Assembly (NCBI GenBank): GCA_028690445.1
Contig: JAQVBE010000011.1
Coordinates: forward strand, 1-64,000
Direction: 5' to 3'
DNA length: 64,000 bases
Source: Aliarcobacter sp.
Lineage (GTDB): Bacteria; Campylobacterota; Campylobacteria; Campylobacterales; Arcobacteraceae
The notes beneath the pieces are model-generated. The model was not told where the DNA came from. It saw only the letters and a list, made by a program, of their open reading frames with translations, and made no database searches. The first letter of the stretch is position 1; the number at the start of each line of letters is the position of its first letter. This document shows, piece after piece, positions 34,995-44,336 of this stretch. The position numbers were made by a program, and so were the translations under genes.

Positions 34995-36137
34995 GTGTCA
35001 AAACAATCTAAAATTTTTATTTTAATAACTGCTACATTGATATTGTTAAGTGGTTGTGAAAATAAAGTTTCTTCAAATCCACAAATTCAAATTATAGAAG
35101 TTGGTGTTATTACACTTCAAGAACAACCAATCCTATTACAACAAGACTTAAGTGGGAGAGTGAAAGCAAAATTGGTTTCTCAAGTTAGACCACAAATTAG
35201 TGGCATTATTACTAAACAACTTTTTACAGAAGGAAGCTTCGTAACTCAAGGTGAAATCTTGTATCAAATTGACTCAGCATCTTATCAAGCTAATTTTTTT
35301 CAAGCAAAAGCTTCACTTGAAAGTGCAAAAGTAGATGCTAAAAATGCTAAAACTAAAAGTCAAAGATATGAAGAATTATTAAAATTTGATGGTACCTCGA
35401 AACAAGAAGCAGAAGATGCAAAAGCAATTTATCTTCAAGCAGAAGCTTTGGTTGAAGAAAAAAAAGCAAATCTTGAAAGTGCAAAAATTGATTTAGAAAG
35501 AACAAATATTAAAGCCCCTATTTCTGGATATATTAGTATTTCAAGTGTAACAAAAGGAGCATTAGTAAACACAAATCAAACTGATGCATTAGCTACTATT
35601 AGAGATACCTCTAGTGTTTATGTGGATTTAAGTCAATCAAATACTCAACTTTTAGCTTTACGAAAACTTTTAAGCCAAGAAAATATTCAAAAAGGAAATA
35701 CTGAAGTTACTTTAACATTAAGTGATGGAAGTATTTATGAACATAAAGGTGAACTACAACTTCAAGAAATTGCAGTTGACGAAAGTACAGGTTCCGTAAC
35801 TCTTCGAGCTTTATTTCCAAATGAAAAAGGTATTTTATTACCAGGAATGTTTGTAAAAGCAACTGTTCAAGGAGCAATTAATACAAAAGCATTTTTATTG
35901 CCTCAACAAGCAGTTTCAAGGGATGCAAAAGCAAATCCTATAATTACTCTTTTAAAAGAAGATAATTCAATTATAAAACAAATGATTACTATTGAAAGAG
36001 CTATTGGGAACAGATGGCTAGTAAGCGCAGGAATTAATAACAATGATAAAATTATTATTGAAGGTTTAAATAAAATCAATGAAAAAAGTAAAGTAAATTC
36101 TATTGATGTAAGCAGTAAATATATTGAAAACAAATAA
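34995..36137 (+). CDS. RND efflux periplasmic adaptor lipoprotein (AcrA-like)
   Basis: A 380-residue membrane fusion protein. A lipoprotein signal ends LILLSGC with Cys22 as the lipidation site. The barrel and lipoyl halves flank a coiled-coil hairpin (about 95-165), and GVITLQEQPILLQQDLSGRV with RPQISGIITKQLFTEGSFV near residues 50-85 is the AcrA/MexA signature. It joins the inner-membrane pump to the outer-membrane channel. The start is GTG. It is followed 24 bases later by the pump gene and then the channel gene, giving a complete efflux operon. No regulator gene is attached. Confidence 0.93.
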   Translation: MSKQSKIFILITATLILLSGCENKVSSNPQIQIIEVGVITLQEQPILLQQDLSGRVKAKLVSQVRPQISGIITKQLFTEGSFVTQGEILYQIDSASYQANFFQAKASLESAKVDAKNAKTKSQRYEELLKFDGTSKQEAEDAKAIYLQAEALVEEKKANLESAKIDLERTNIKAPISGYISISSVTKGALVNTNQTDALATIRDTSSVYVDLSQSNTQLLALRKLLSQENIQKGNTEVTLTLSDGSIYEHKGELQLQEIAVDESTGSVTLRALFPNEKGILLPGMFVKATVQGAINTKAFLLPQQAVSRDAKANPIITLLKEDNSIIKQMITIERAIGNRWLVSAGINNNDKIIIEGLNKINEKSKVNSIDVSSKYIENK

Positions 36138-36161
36138 TAAAAATAGCCAAAAAGGTTTAAT

Positions 36162-39100
36162 ATGTTAGCAAGATTTTTTGTTTTTAGACCTATATTTGCA
36201 TGGGTTATCTCTTTGGTAATTATGATTGCTGGAATTGTAAGTCTATACGTACTTCCAATGGAACAATATCCAGATATTGCACCTCCCCAAATCAATATTT
36301 CTACCACTTACACAGGAGCATCTGCGCAAACTGTTGAAAATAGTGTTACTCAAATTATTGAACAACAACTAACAGGACTTGATGGAATGATTTATTTCTC
36401 TTCAAGCAGTAGTTCTTCTGGAAATTCAAGAATAAAAATAACCTTCCAACAAGGAACCGATCCAGACATTGCTCAAGTACAAGTACAAAATAAAGTCCAA
36501 CAGATTCTTTCTCGTTTGCCAGATGATGTTCAAAGACAAGGGCTAAGAGTTGTTAAATCACAATCAGATTTTTTATTATTAGCTTCATTATATGATGAAA
36601 CAGAAAAGGCAGAAAAAGCTGATATTGCTGATTATTTAATAAGTAATCTTCAAGATAGTATTTCAAGACTGGAAGGTGTTGGAGATGTTCAAGTTTTTGG
36701 GGGACAATATGCAATGCGTATTTGGCTTGACCCAATAAAATTAGAATCTTACAAGCTAATGCCTTCAGACATAGAATCAGCAATAAGCGCACAAAACTCT
36801 CAAGCATCAGCCGGTAAACTTGGTGGATTACCTGTAATTAACAATCAACAATTATCAGTAACGGTTACTACTAGATCAAAATTCAAAACTGTATCAGAAT
36901 TTGAAAATATTCTTGTAAAACATAATAGTAATGGTTCATTTGTTAAATTAAAAGATGTAGCAAGGATTGAAATAGGAGCTCAAACATATAGTAATATCAC
37001 GGCTTTAAATGGTAAACCATCTTCTGGTATTGCAATTCAATTAGCTTCAGGGGCAAATGCCATAAAAACAGCTAATAGTATAAAAGCACTTTTGAATAAG
37101 TATGAGGGGAATCTCCCTGTTGGATATAAAATAGATTATCCAAGAGATACAACACTTTTTATTCAAGCTTCAATTAATGAAGTAGTTAAAACACTTTTTG
37201 AAGCTATTTTATTAGTTGTTTTTGTAATGTATATTTTCTTAAAAAGCTGGCGAGCAACTTTAATACCTGCTATTGCTGTTCCTGTTGTTTTACTTGGAAC
37301 TTTTGGTATTTTAAATATTCTTGGTTATTCAATTAATACTCTTACAATGTTTGGAGTAGTCTTATCCATTGGACTTTTAGTTGATGATGCTATTGTTGTT
37401 GTAGAAAATGTTGAACGAAATATGAGAGAAAAAAAACTTCCTGCAAAAGAAGCAACTATTATTTCTATGCAAGAAATTACAAGTGCTTTAGTTGGAGTGG
37501 CTACCGTGCTTTCAGTGGTTTTTTTACCAATGGCATTTTTTAGTGGTTCAACAGGAGTTATTTATAGACAATTTTCAGTTACAATTATTTCCTCTATGAT
37601 TTTATCTGTTATTGTAGCTTTAACCTTAACTCCCGCATTGTGTGCGACTATATTAAAACCCCATGATGAAAATGAAAAACAAAAAGGCTTTACTCACTGG
37701 TTTGGAAACAAATTTGATTCTATTACTTCAAGATATAAAAATGGTGTTACAAAAGTATTACAAACGCCTATTCGTTGGATGATTATTTATGTTGGTATTA
37801 TTGGGTTATTAGCTTTTGTTTTTATAAAACTTCCTACTAGCTTTCTTCCAAAAGAAGACCAGGGTAGTTTAATGATTCAATACACTTTACCAGTAGGTGC
37901 AATTACTTCAAGAACTGTTGAAGTTGCAGAAAAAATTAAAGATTATTTCTTAAAAGAAGAAGCCCATAATATAAATAGTATTTTTACCATTTCAGGATAT
38001 AGCAGTAACAGCAGTGGACAAAATATTGGGACAGCTTACATTTCTCTTAAAAGCTGGGAAGAAAGACCTGATATAAGTAGCCGTTCTGATATTATTGGTC
38101 GTAGAGCAGCAGTGATATTTGCAAATCCAACTTCACCTTATTTTATTCGTGACGCAAAAGTTATTTCTATGAATCCTCCTGTTGTTCAAGGTTTAGGGCA
38201 AACAGATGGGTTTGAATTCCAACTTCAAGCAGATGCAATAACTTCAAGAATTACTCTTGCAGAGGTAAAAGAAAAGATATTATTAGAAGCAGGACAAAAT
38301 AATAAAATTAATTCAATTCGGGCAGATGGTTCAGACGAAACTCCTCAACTAAAAATTGAATATGATACGGAAAAAGCTTTATCTTTGGGTCTTTCTATGA
38401 GTGATATTGATTATACCCTTAGTGCTGCTTGGGCTGGTATTTATGTAAATGATTTTATTGATAGATCAAGAGTAAAAAGAGTTTATATTCAAGGAGATGC
38501 TCCTTTTAGGTCAAAACCTGAAGATTTATATACATGGAAAGTTAGAAATATAAATGGAACTATGACTTCTTTTTCAGAATTTGCAACCACAAAATGGGAA
38601 TATGGTCCAGAAGAATTAAGCCGTTATAATGGTTTTGCTTCATATCAAATTCAAGGTTCAGCAAACAGTGGAATAAGCTCAGGCTCTGCCATGAATGAGA
38701 TGGATAAGATTGCAGATAAGCTCTCAAATGGAACAATGCATTCATGGAGTGGACTTTCATATCAAGAAAGATTATCGACGGGACAATCAGGTTTGCTTTA
38801 TGCAGTTTCTATATTAATTATCTTTTTATGTTTGGCGGCATTATACGAAAGTTGGTCTGTTCCTTTTTCTATTTTAATGGTTGTGCCATTAGGTATCGTA
38901 GGAGCCGTTTTAGCTGTTTATTTTAGAGGATTGGATAATGATGTATATTTTCAAGTGGCACTTCTTACAACTATTGGACTAGCCGCTAAAAATGCTATAT
39001 TAATTGTTGAATTTGTGGATACCTCATACAAAAATGGTAAACCACTTCTTGAAGCTGCTGTTGAGGGAGCAACTTTGCGATTAAGACCTATTATGATGAC

Positions 39101-39296
39101 TTCTTTAGCATTTATAGCAGGAATCATGCCCCTTGCTTTATCCACTGGAGCTGGTGCAAATAGTAGAATTTCTATTGGAACAGGAATTGTTGGGGGAACT
39201 TTAACTGCAACAATTTTAGCAATATTCTTTGTTCCTTTATTTTTTGTTTTAATTAAAAAAGTTTTTTCATCAAAAAAGGCAGGACAAAATGTTTAA
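36162..39296 (+). CDS. RND multidrug efflux pump, AcrB-like inner membrane subunit
   Basis: A 1044-residue HAE1-type transporter of full length. The N-terminal FFVFRPIFAWVISLVIMIAG, the repeated large periplasmic loops and the helix 4 motif GLLVDDAIVVVENVER with its paired Asp residues for proton relay (about 404-419) are all clear. It exports drugs, dyes or bile-like compounds using the proton gradient. TTAAT and AAAAAGG precede the ATG. Its last 8 bases overlap the outer-membrane channel gene. Confidence 0.95.
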   Translation: MLARFFVFRPIFAWVISLVIMIAGIVSLYVLPMEQYPDIAPPQINISTTYTGASAQTVENSVTQIIEQQLTGLDGMIYFSSSSSSSGNSRIKITFQQGTDPDIAQVQVQNKVQQILSRLPDDVQRQGLRVVKSQSDFLLLASLYDETEKAEKADIADYLISNLQDSISRLEGVGDVQVFGGQYAMRIWLDPIKLESYKLMPSDIESAISAQNSQASAGKLGGLPVINNQQLSVTVTTRSKFKTVSEFENILVKHNSNGSFVKLKDVARIEIGAQTYSNITALNGKPSSGIAIQLASGANAIKTANSIKALLNKYEGNLPVGYKIDYPRDTTLFIQASINEVVKTLFEAILLVVFVMYIFLKSWRATLIPAIAVPVVLLGTFGILNILGYSINTLTMFGVVLSIGLLVDDAIVVVENVERNMREKKLPAKEATIISMQEITSALVGVATVLSVVFLPMAFFSGSTGVIYRQFSVTIISSMILSVIVALTLTPALCATILKPHDENEKQKGFTHWFGNKFDSITSRYKNGVTKVLQTPIRWMIIYVGIIGLLAFVFIKLPTSFLPKEDQGSLMIQYTLPVGAITSRTVEVAEKIKDYFLKEEAHNINSIFTISGYSSNSSGQNIGTAYISLKSWEERPDISSRSDIIGRRAAVIFANPTSPYFIRDAKVISMNPPVVQGLGQTDGFEFQLQADAITSRITLAEVKEKILLEAGQNNKINSIRADGSDETPQLKIEYDTEKALSLGLSMSDIDYTLSAAWAGIYVNDFIDRSRVKRVYIQGDAPFRSKPEDLYTWKVRNINGTMTSFSEFATTKWEYGPEELSRYNGFASYQIQGSANSGISSGSAMNEMDKIADKLSNGTMHSWSGLSYQERLSTGQSGLLYAVSILIIFLCLAALYESWSVPFSILMVVPLGIVGAVLAVYFRGLDNDVYFQVALLTTIGLAAKNAILIVEFVDTSYKNGKPLLEAAVEGATLRLRPIMMTSLAFIAGIMPLALSTGAGANSRISIGTGIVGGTLTATILAIFFVPLFFVLIKKVFSSKKAGQNV

Positions 39297-40713
39297 AAAA
39301 ACCATTTCAATAGCTCTTGCTTCAACTCTTTTCAGTGGTTGTTTTTCTTTAGAGCCAAAATTAGAACCATTAGATTCTAAGGTTATTCCCCTTGAATGGA
39401 ACACTCCAGTTGAAGCAAAAAACCAAGAAGATTTAACTCAAATAAAACCTTCATGGGAAGATTTTGTTCAAAATGATACTTTGAAAAAAGTTGTTGACCT
39501 AGCTATAAAAAATAACAGAGATTTAAAAATAGCTCTTTTAAATATCCAATCAGTAAGGGCAACATATAGAATTTCAAACTCTGATAGTTTTCCAACCCTT
39601 GAAGCAAATGGTGATATGAAAAATACAAAAACCATAAACTCTTCAAATGGAACTTCGATTTCACATAATTATTCTGCAAATATATCAGCTTCTTACGAAA
39701 TAGATTTATTTGGAAAAATACAAAGTCTAAATGAAAGTGCCTTACAAAGTTATCTTTCAACACAATTTGCAGCAAATACAGTAAAAGTTAGTTTGATTTC
39801 TGAGACAATTAACGCATGGCTTACATTAGCAACCCACAATGAACAATTGAAACTTTCAATGCAAACAGTTGAAAACCTACAAAAAGCTTATGAACTAACA
39901 CAAAAAAAGTTTAATGCAGGTGTGATTTCTCAAGCTGATGTATTAGATGCAAGTGCCTCACTAAAAGAAGCTCAAATAAATGTTATTTCATATAACACAA
40001 TGATAAAACAAGATAAAAATGCACTAGAACTACTTATTTCTCAACCTTTAAATGATGAGTTTTTACCAAAAGAGTTTAAAGAGTATGAAAATTGGCTAAT
40101 GATTGTAAAAGCTGGAATTTCATCAAAAGTTTTATTAACACGACCAGATATAATGGAAGCAGAACATAACCTAAAAGCAAAAAATGCAAATATTGGAGCT
40201 GCAAGAGCTGCCTTTTTCCCATCGATTTCACTAACTGCAAATACAGGAATTGCTAGTAAATCTCTCTCTTCACTTTTTGATGGAGGAGCGCAAAGTGTAT
40301 GGTCTTTTTCACCAAATATAACTCTTCCAATATTTAATGGTGGACAAAATAGTGCAAACTTGGATTATACTTATGCACAAAGGGATATAGCTCTAAATCA
40401 ATATGAAAAAACTATCCAAACAGCATTTAAAGAAGTAAATGATGCACTGGCAACTAGAGCCACAATAAATGAGCAAATAAATAAACAAAAAGAAGTTGTA
40501 GAAGCTGTTTCTAAAAGTCATAATTTAGCACTTGGAGCTTACAAAGTAGGAACTGGCTCATATTTAAATGTTTTAATTTCACAAAGAACTTTATATTCAG
40601 CCCAACAAAATTTGATTAATAAATACCAAGAAGATTTAACAAATCGAGTAAGTTTGTATAGTACGCTTGGAGGAAATGAAAAAGTTGAAGAGATAAATAA
40701 AGAGAATCAATGA
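39289..40713 (+). CDS. outer-membrane efflux channel lipoprotein (NodT/OprM family)
   Basis: A 474-residue TolC-type channel. The lipoprotein signal ends STLFSGC with Cys18. Two repeats of the outer efflux domain are seen: VDLAIKNNRDLKIALLNIQS (about 66-85) with SASYEIDLFGK, and LLTRPDIMEAEHNLKAKNANIGAARAAFFPSISL in the second half (about 282-315). It completes the tripartite pump encoded by the two genes upstream, with an 8-base overlap to the pump gene. The next small gene starts 4 bases before its stop. Confidence 0.94.
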   Translation: MFKKTISIALASTLFSGCFSLEPKLEPLDSKVIPLEWNTPVEAKNQEDLTQIKPSWEDFVQNDTLKKVVDLAIKNNRDLKIALLNIQSVRATYRISNSDSFPTLEANGDMKNTKTINSSNGTSISHNYSANISASYEIDLFGKIQSLNESALQSYLSTQFAANTVKVSLISETINAWLTLATHNEQLKLSMQTVENLQKAYELTQKKFNAGVISQADVLDASASLKEAQINVISYNTMIKQDKNALELLISQPLNDEFLPKEFKEYENWLMIVKAGISSKVLLTRPDIMEAEHNLKAKNANIGAARAAFFPSISLTANTGIASKSLSSLFDGGAQSVWSFSPNITLPIFNGGQNSANLDYTYAQRDIALNQYEKTIQTAFKEVNDALATRATINEQINKQKEVVEAVSKSHNLALGAYKVGTGSYLNVLISQRTLYSAQQNLINKYQEDLTNRVSLYSTLGGNEKVEEINKENQ

Positions 40714-40934
40714 ATATAGAGTTTAGATTTTTGCAAAAAGCGATTCTTGCTAAAAACTACATTAGCTTCACTTACGGAAATCAAAGTTTTAAAAATATTA
40801 AACCTTTAAAACTTGATTCTAAAAATAGACTTTTTTGTGATAAAGGTAATAGAATCATTATTAACCTTCGTCATTTTATTTCCCCAAACTCTTCCCAACC
40901 AAATACCCACTCGCCCACGCAAATTGAAGATTAA
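40710..40934 (+). CDS. small WYL-like protein at the end of the efflux operon
   Basis: A 74-residue reading frame starting on the ATGA overlap with the channel gene. FLQKAILAKNYISFTYGNQ followed by KNIKPLKLD resembles the beginning of a WYL domain (a ligand-binding fold), but the C-terminal half is missing compared with such domains. The last 59 bases overlap the convergent flavoprotein gene. The tight coupling speaks for a real gene, while its length and overlap speak for a degenerate one. The function is unknown. Confidence 0.5.
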   Translation: MNIEFRFLQKAILAKNYISFTYGNQSFKNIKPLKLDSKNRLFCDKGNRIIINLRHFISPNSSQPNTHSPTQIED

Positions 40935-42102
40935 AACCTCCCCTATTTCCCACTATATCCAGAACTTCTCCAGCAAAGTATAGATTTTTTACTAACTTAC
41001 TCTCATAAGTTTTATTATCCACCTCAGCGGTTCTAACACCTCCACCACTTGCTTCTGCGTGTCCAAAACCTTGTGTATCTACAACTTTCATTTTCCATTG
41101 GTTTAACTGATAGGCTAATGCTTTGATTTGTTTTGCGTTTACATCGGCAGCTTTTGTATCTATATTAATTTTACAAATATCTAATAAAACTGGTGCTATT
41201 TTATTTGATACCATTCCTGTTAAAATATCTACTGCTTTTTGAGTTGGGATAGTTTTGAATAGTGTTTGGATTTGGTCGGCTAAGTCATTTCTATTTATTT
41301 TTGGGAAAAAGTTTATAGCTATTTTTACATCATGATAAGAACTTAGATTTAAAACTGCTAATTGAGAAATATCAAGTATTGCAAAACCTGAAACTCCATA
41401 ACTTGTAAATAACACATCGCCAAAAATCTCTTGTTCTAAATTTCCATTTATAAACAAACTTACATTACACTCTTTTTTTACGCCTTGAAGTTTTCCATTG
41501 TAAGTATTATCTGTTTGAAGTCCTACAAGTGAAGGATAAGTTGGGTTGAAACTATGTCCAAATTTTGAAGCGAAATCCAAACCACTTTCGTTTGCATTTA
41601 GTTGTGGCGCTGCTCCTAAACCATTTGAGATTAGGATTTTGTCGTAGTTTTTGTATTCTAGCTCATCGGTTTTTATTGTAAATTTCTCTTCTACTTTTTC
41701 TATATCTTTTATGAAGTGTTCTAAGTAGATATTTACTCCTAACTCTTTTAATGCCAACTCCAAAAGATTTACTACTGATTTTGCTTCATTTGACAAAGGA
41801 TATACTTTTCCACTTGGTTTTATATCAAGTAAAAGTCCAATACTTTTGCAAAACTTCTCAAAGACTTTAAAATCAAACTCTTTTAGTGCATGGTTTACAA
41901 AATCTGGATTTTCACCTATATAGTTTTTTGAAGTGATTGTTGTATTTGAGATATTACATCTTCCATTTCCCGAAGCTAATATCTTTTTACCTATACTTTT
42001 ATTTGCATCAAATATATCAATGTGTAAGTTTTTATTTAATCTTTTGGCGGTAATAGCAGCCATTATTCCTGCTGCTCCTGCGCCTATTATTGCTATTTTC
42101 AA
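40876..42102 (-). CDS. HI0933-family NAD(P)/FAD-dependent oxidoreductase
   Basis: A 408-residue flavoprotein. It opens with the FAD-binding Rossmann motif IAIIGAGAAGIMAAITAKR (2-20), then SIGKKILASGNGRCNISN (about 41-58), which is the family signature, and ends VVDTQGFGHAEASGGGV and LYFAGEVLDIVGNRGGFNLQFAWASG. HI0933/YhiN proteins are conserved but their substrate is generally unknown; BaiN in the same family reduces bile-acid intermediates. The cupin gene lies 9 bases upstream on the same strand, so the two are probably co-transcribed. Its 3' end overlaps the small WYL-like gene. Confidence 0.9.
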   Translation of the reverse strand: MKIAIIGAGAAGIMAAITAKRLNKNLHIDIFDANKSIGKKILASGNGRCNISNTTITSKNYIGENPDFVNHALKEFDFKVFEKFCKSIGLLLDIKPSGKVYPLSNEAKSVVNLLELALKELGVNIYLEHFIKDIEKVEEKFTIKTDELEYKNYDKILISNGLGAAPQLNANESGLDFASKFGHSFNPTYPSLVGLQTDNTYNGKLQGVKKECNVSLFINGNLEQEIFGDVLFTSYGVSGFAILDISQLAVLNLSSYHDVKIAINFFPKINRNDLADQIQTLFKTIPTQKAVDILTGMVSNKIAPVLLDICKINIDTKAADVNAKQIKALAYQLNQWKMKVVDTQGFGHAEASGGGVRTAEVDNKTYESKLVKNLYFAGEVLDIVGNRGGFNLQFAWASGYLVGKSLGK

Positions 42103-42111
42103 ATTTTTCCT

Positions 42112-42426
42112 TTAGTAAAACACTGCAAACCAAATAGTTGGTTCATTTAAACTTGTAAACTTAACCCTATGTTTTTCCATTGCTTCAATATTTAAACAAT
42201 CACCTTTTTTTAATTCCACTTCCCTATTCTCAAACTCAAGTATTGCAAAACCTTCTAAAAGTAAAATAAATTCACTTTTTTCTTGCTCATACCAAAAATT
42301 TTCTGGTGAAGTTTGACCATTTGAAACTATTTTTTCTATTTTTATTGTTTCATTTTTGAAAATTTCAAAAAAAAATTCTTCTGTTTTATCTACTATTATT
42401 TTCTCAAAAATGTTATACTTTTCCAT
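42112..42426 (-). CDS. small cupin-domain protein
   Basis: A single-domain cupin of about 104 residues. EFILLLEGFAILEFENREVELKKGDCLNIEAMEKHRV (residues about 65-101 of the longer frame) covers the two cupin motifs with the conserved Gly, Glu and His turn positions, though the first-motif His pair is replaced. The frame extends to a TTG at 42441; the ATG at 42426 is the more usual start. Many such proteins bind metal or small ligands; no substrate is evident. It faces away from the metY promoter and precedes the HI0933-type gene. Confidence 0.78.
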   Translation of the reverse strand: MEKYNIFEKIIVDKTEEFFFEIFKNETIKIEKIVSNGQTSPENFWYEQEKSEFILLLEGFAILEFENREVELKKGDCLNIEAMEKHRVKFTSLNEPTIWFAVFY

Positions 42427-42525
42427 ATAAAAACTGTCCAAGATGTTGATTTATTGGTATTTTAACTTAAATTTACTTAATCATCTGATATAATCTTGAC
42501 AGATTTAATTGAGTTATTAATCTAC

Positions 42526-42541
42526 ACCCTATTTAAAGGGT
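42526..42541. promoter_or_regulatory. inverted repeat upstream of the sulfur operon promoter
   Basis: ACCCT-ATTTAA-AGGGT lies 25 bases upstream of the metY -35 box. A similar CACC-N9-GGT dyad sits at the sulfate transporter promoter (62633-62651). It may be the site of an Rrf2-type or other sulfur regulator; this is inferred from position only. Confidence 0.4.
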
Positions 42542-42566
42542 ATTATATTAATTGTGATTAAATTAC

Positions 42567-42595
42567 TTGACATTGATAAAAAAATGTTCTATAAT
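42567..42595 (+). promoter_or_regulatory. consensus sigma-70 promoter of the metY-cys operon
   Basis: TTGACA at 42567-42572, a 17-base spacer and TATAAT at 42590-42595 form a perfect promoter 43 bases before the metY start. The expected transcript start is about 42602. Confidence 0.8.
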
Positions 42596-42638
42596 TTCAA
42601 CATATAAAGAAAATAACAAAAAAAATGAAAGGGAAAAA

Positions 42639-43907
42639 ATGCAAAACGAAACTATAGCAATACATGCAGGTTATAACAAAAAAGAAGGTTATGGAACAAT
42701 GAGCGTTCCAATTTCTCAAACAACTGCTTATGCATTTAGAGATTCTGAACATGCGGCAAATTTATTTGCCCTAAAAGAATTAGGTCCAATCTATACTAGA
42801 TTAAATAACCCAACAACTGATGTTTTAGAACAAAGATTTGCAGCCCTTGAAGGTGGAGCAGCTGCTATTTGTACATCTTCTGGACAAGCAGCATCATTTT
42901 ATGCAATTGCAAATGTAGCTGAAGCGGGAGATAATATTCTTATTTCTGATAAATTATACGGTGGAAGCGTTACTTTATTAACTTACACTATGAAAAGATT
43001 TGGAATTACAGCAAAAGTATTTAAAAGTGATGATGCTTCTGATTTAGAAAGTTTAATTGATAATAGAACAAAAGCTATTTATTTTGAATCATTATCAAAC
43101 CCTCAAATTGCAATTCCTGATGTGGAAAAAATTGCAACTATTGGGAAAAAACATGGTGTTTTAACTATTTGTGATAATACAGTTGCAAGTGCTGCTTTAT
43201 TTAATCCAATTAAATGGGGAATTGATGTTGTAGTTCATTCAACTTCAAAATACACAAATGGTCAAGGAACTGCAATTGGTGGTATTGTAGTAGAAAGAGA
43301 CGGATTAGCTGAATTCTTTAAAGCTAACTCAAATAGATATTCACACTTTACAACTCCTGATGAGTCATATCATGGATTAGTTTATACGGATGTTCCTCTT
43401 CCAAATTTTTGTTTAAGAATTAGATTATCACTTTTAAGAGATATTGGAGCAGTTCCAGCACCTTTTAATTCATGGTTATTAATTCAAACATTAGAAACAT
43501 TAAGTTTAAGAGTTGATAAACACTCTGATAATGCTTTAGTAGTTGCAAAATTCCTAGAGTCACATCCAAAAGTAAAAGCTGTAAATTATCCAGGATTAGA
43601 GTCAAATAAATATTATGATAGAGCTCAAAAATATTTCAAAGGTGGAAAATCATCAGGACTTATCTCTTTTGATGTTGAATCATTTGAAGAAGCAAAAAGA
43701 GTAATTGATAGTGCAAAACTATTTAGTGTAGTTGTAAATATTGGAGATAGTAAATCACTTATTGTTCATCCAGCATCTACAACTCACTCACAAATGAGTC
43801 CTGAAGATTTAGTAAAAGCTGGTGTAAATCCTGTAACGATTAGACTTTCTATTGGTTTAGAAAACACAATTGATCTTATTGAAGATTTAAACCAAGCACT
43901 GAATTAA
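42639..43907 (+). CDS. metY: O-acetylhomoserine sulfhydrylase (MetY-type)
   Basis: A 422-residue PLP enzyme of the Cys/Met metabolism family. MQNETIAIHAGY at the start, PISQTTAYAFRDSEHAA near 25-41 and the PLP-lysine motif STSKYTNGQGTAIGG (about 201-215) mark the O-acetylhomoserine sulfhydrylase group, which fixes sulfide into homocysteine. The reading frame is open from 42567, but that TTG is the -35 box of the promoter; ATG 42639 has AAAGGG upstream and gives the family start. It leads an eight-gene sulfur operon and shares its product-sulfide logic with cysK two genes later. Confidence 0.92.
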   Translation: MQNETIAIHAGYNKKEGYGTMSVPISQTTAYAFRDSEHAANLFALKELGPIYTRLNNPTTDVLEQRFAALEGGAAAICTSSGQAASFYAIANVAEAGDNILISDKLYGGSVTLLTYTMKRFGITAKVFKSDDASDLESLIDNRTKAIYFESLSNPQIAIPDVEKIATIGKKHGVLTICDNTVASAALFNPIKWGIDVVVHSTSKYTNGQGTAIGGIVVERDGLAEFFKANSNRYSHFTTPDESYHGLVYTDVPLPNFCLRIRLSLLRDIGAVPAPFNSWLLIQTLETLSLRVDKHSDNALVVAKFLESHPKVKAVNYPGLESNKYYDRAQKYFKGGKSSGLISFDVESFEEAKRVIDSAKLFSVVVNIGDSKSLIVHPASTTHSQMSPEDLVKAGVNPVTIRLSIGLENTIDLIEDLNQALN

Positions 43908-43911
43908 GAAA

Positions 43912-44325
43912 ATGCCATTAATATCAACAAAAGGTGTATACGGATTAACTGCCATGTATGAGTTAAGTAAGCATCAAGCAGATACTCCAATGCAAATCAA
44001 GGATATATCTGCAAATGCTAATATCCCTCAAAATTACTTAGAACAACTTTTAAGTAAATTAAGAAGAGCAGACCTTGTAAAAAGTATACGAGGTGCAAGG
44101 GGAGGATATGTACTTGCTAGAAGTGCTAAGGAGATTAAGATAGTTGATATTCTAATCGCTTTAGAAGATGATATTAAGATAATTGACACAAAAGCTGAAA
44201 ATCCAATCTTGAATATCTTTTTTGATGAATCAAAAAATAGTATGAAAAAAATCTTTGATGTTTCTCTAGACAAGTTAGATGAATATCAAGAAAAATACAA
44301 TAAATTTTTACATTACAACATATAA
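43912..44325 (+). CDS. Rrf2 family regulator (CymR-like)
   Basis: A 137-residue Rrf2 winged-helix protein. LISTKGVYGLTAMYELSKH is the typical opening, PQNYLEQLLSKLRRADLVKSIRGARGGYVLAR covers the recognition helix and wing. It has no cysteines in the region where IscR binds an Fe-S cluster, so it resembles CymR, the cysteine-metabolism repressor that works with CysK. Its place between metY and cysK fits that role closely. It starts 4 bases after metY. Confidence 0.9.
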   Translation: MPLISTKGVYGLTAMYELSKHQADTPMQIKDISANANIPQNYLEQLLSKLRRADLVKSIRGARGGYVLARSAKEIKIVDILIALEDDIKIIDTKAENPILNIFFDESKNSMKKIFDVSLDKLDEYQEKYNKFLHYNI

Positions 44326-44336
44326 AGGAAAACAAA

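Noticed and set aside
42567..42638. A longer metY starting at TTG 42567
   Set aside because: That TTG is part of a perfect -35 box (TTGACA) with TATAAT 17 bases on; the transcript would start after it. ATG 42639 has a ribosome site and the family N-terminus.
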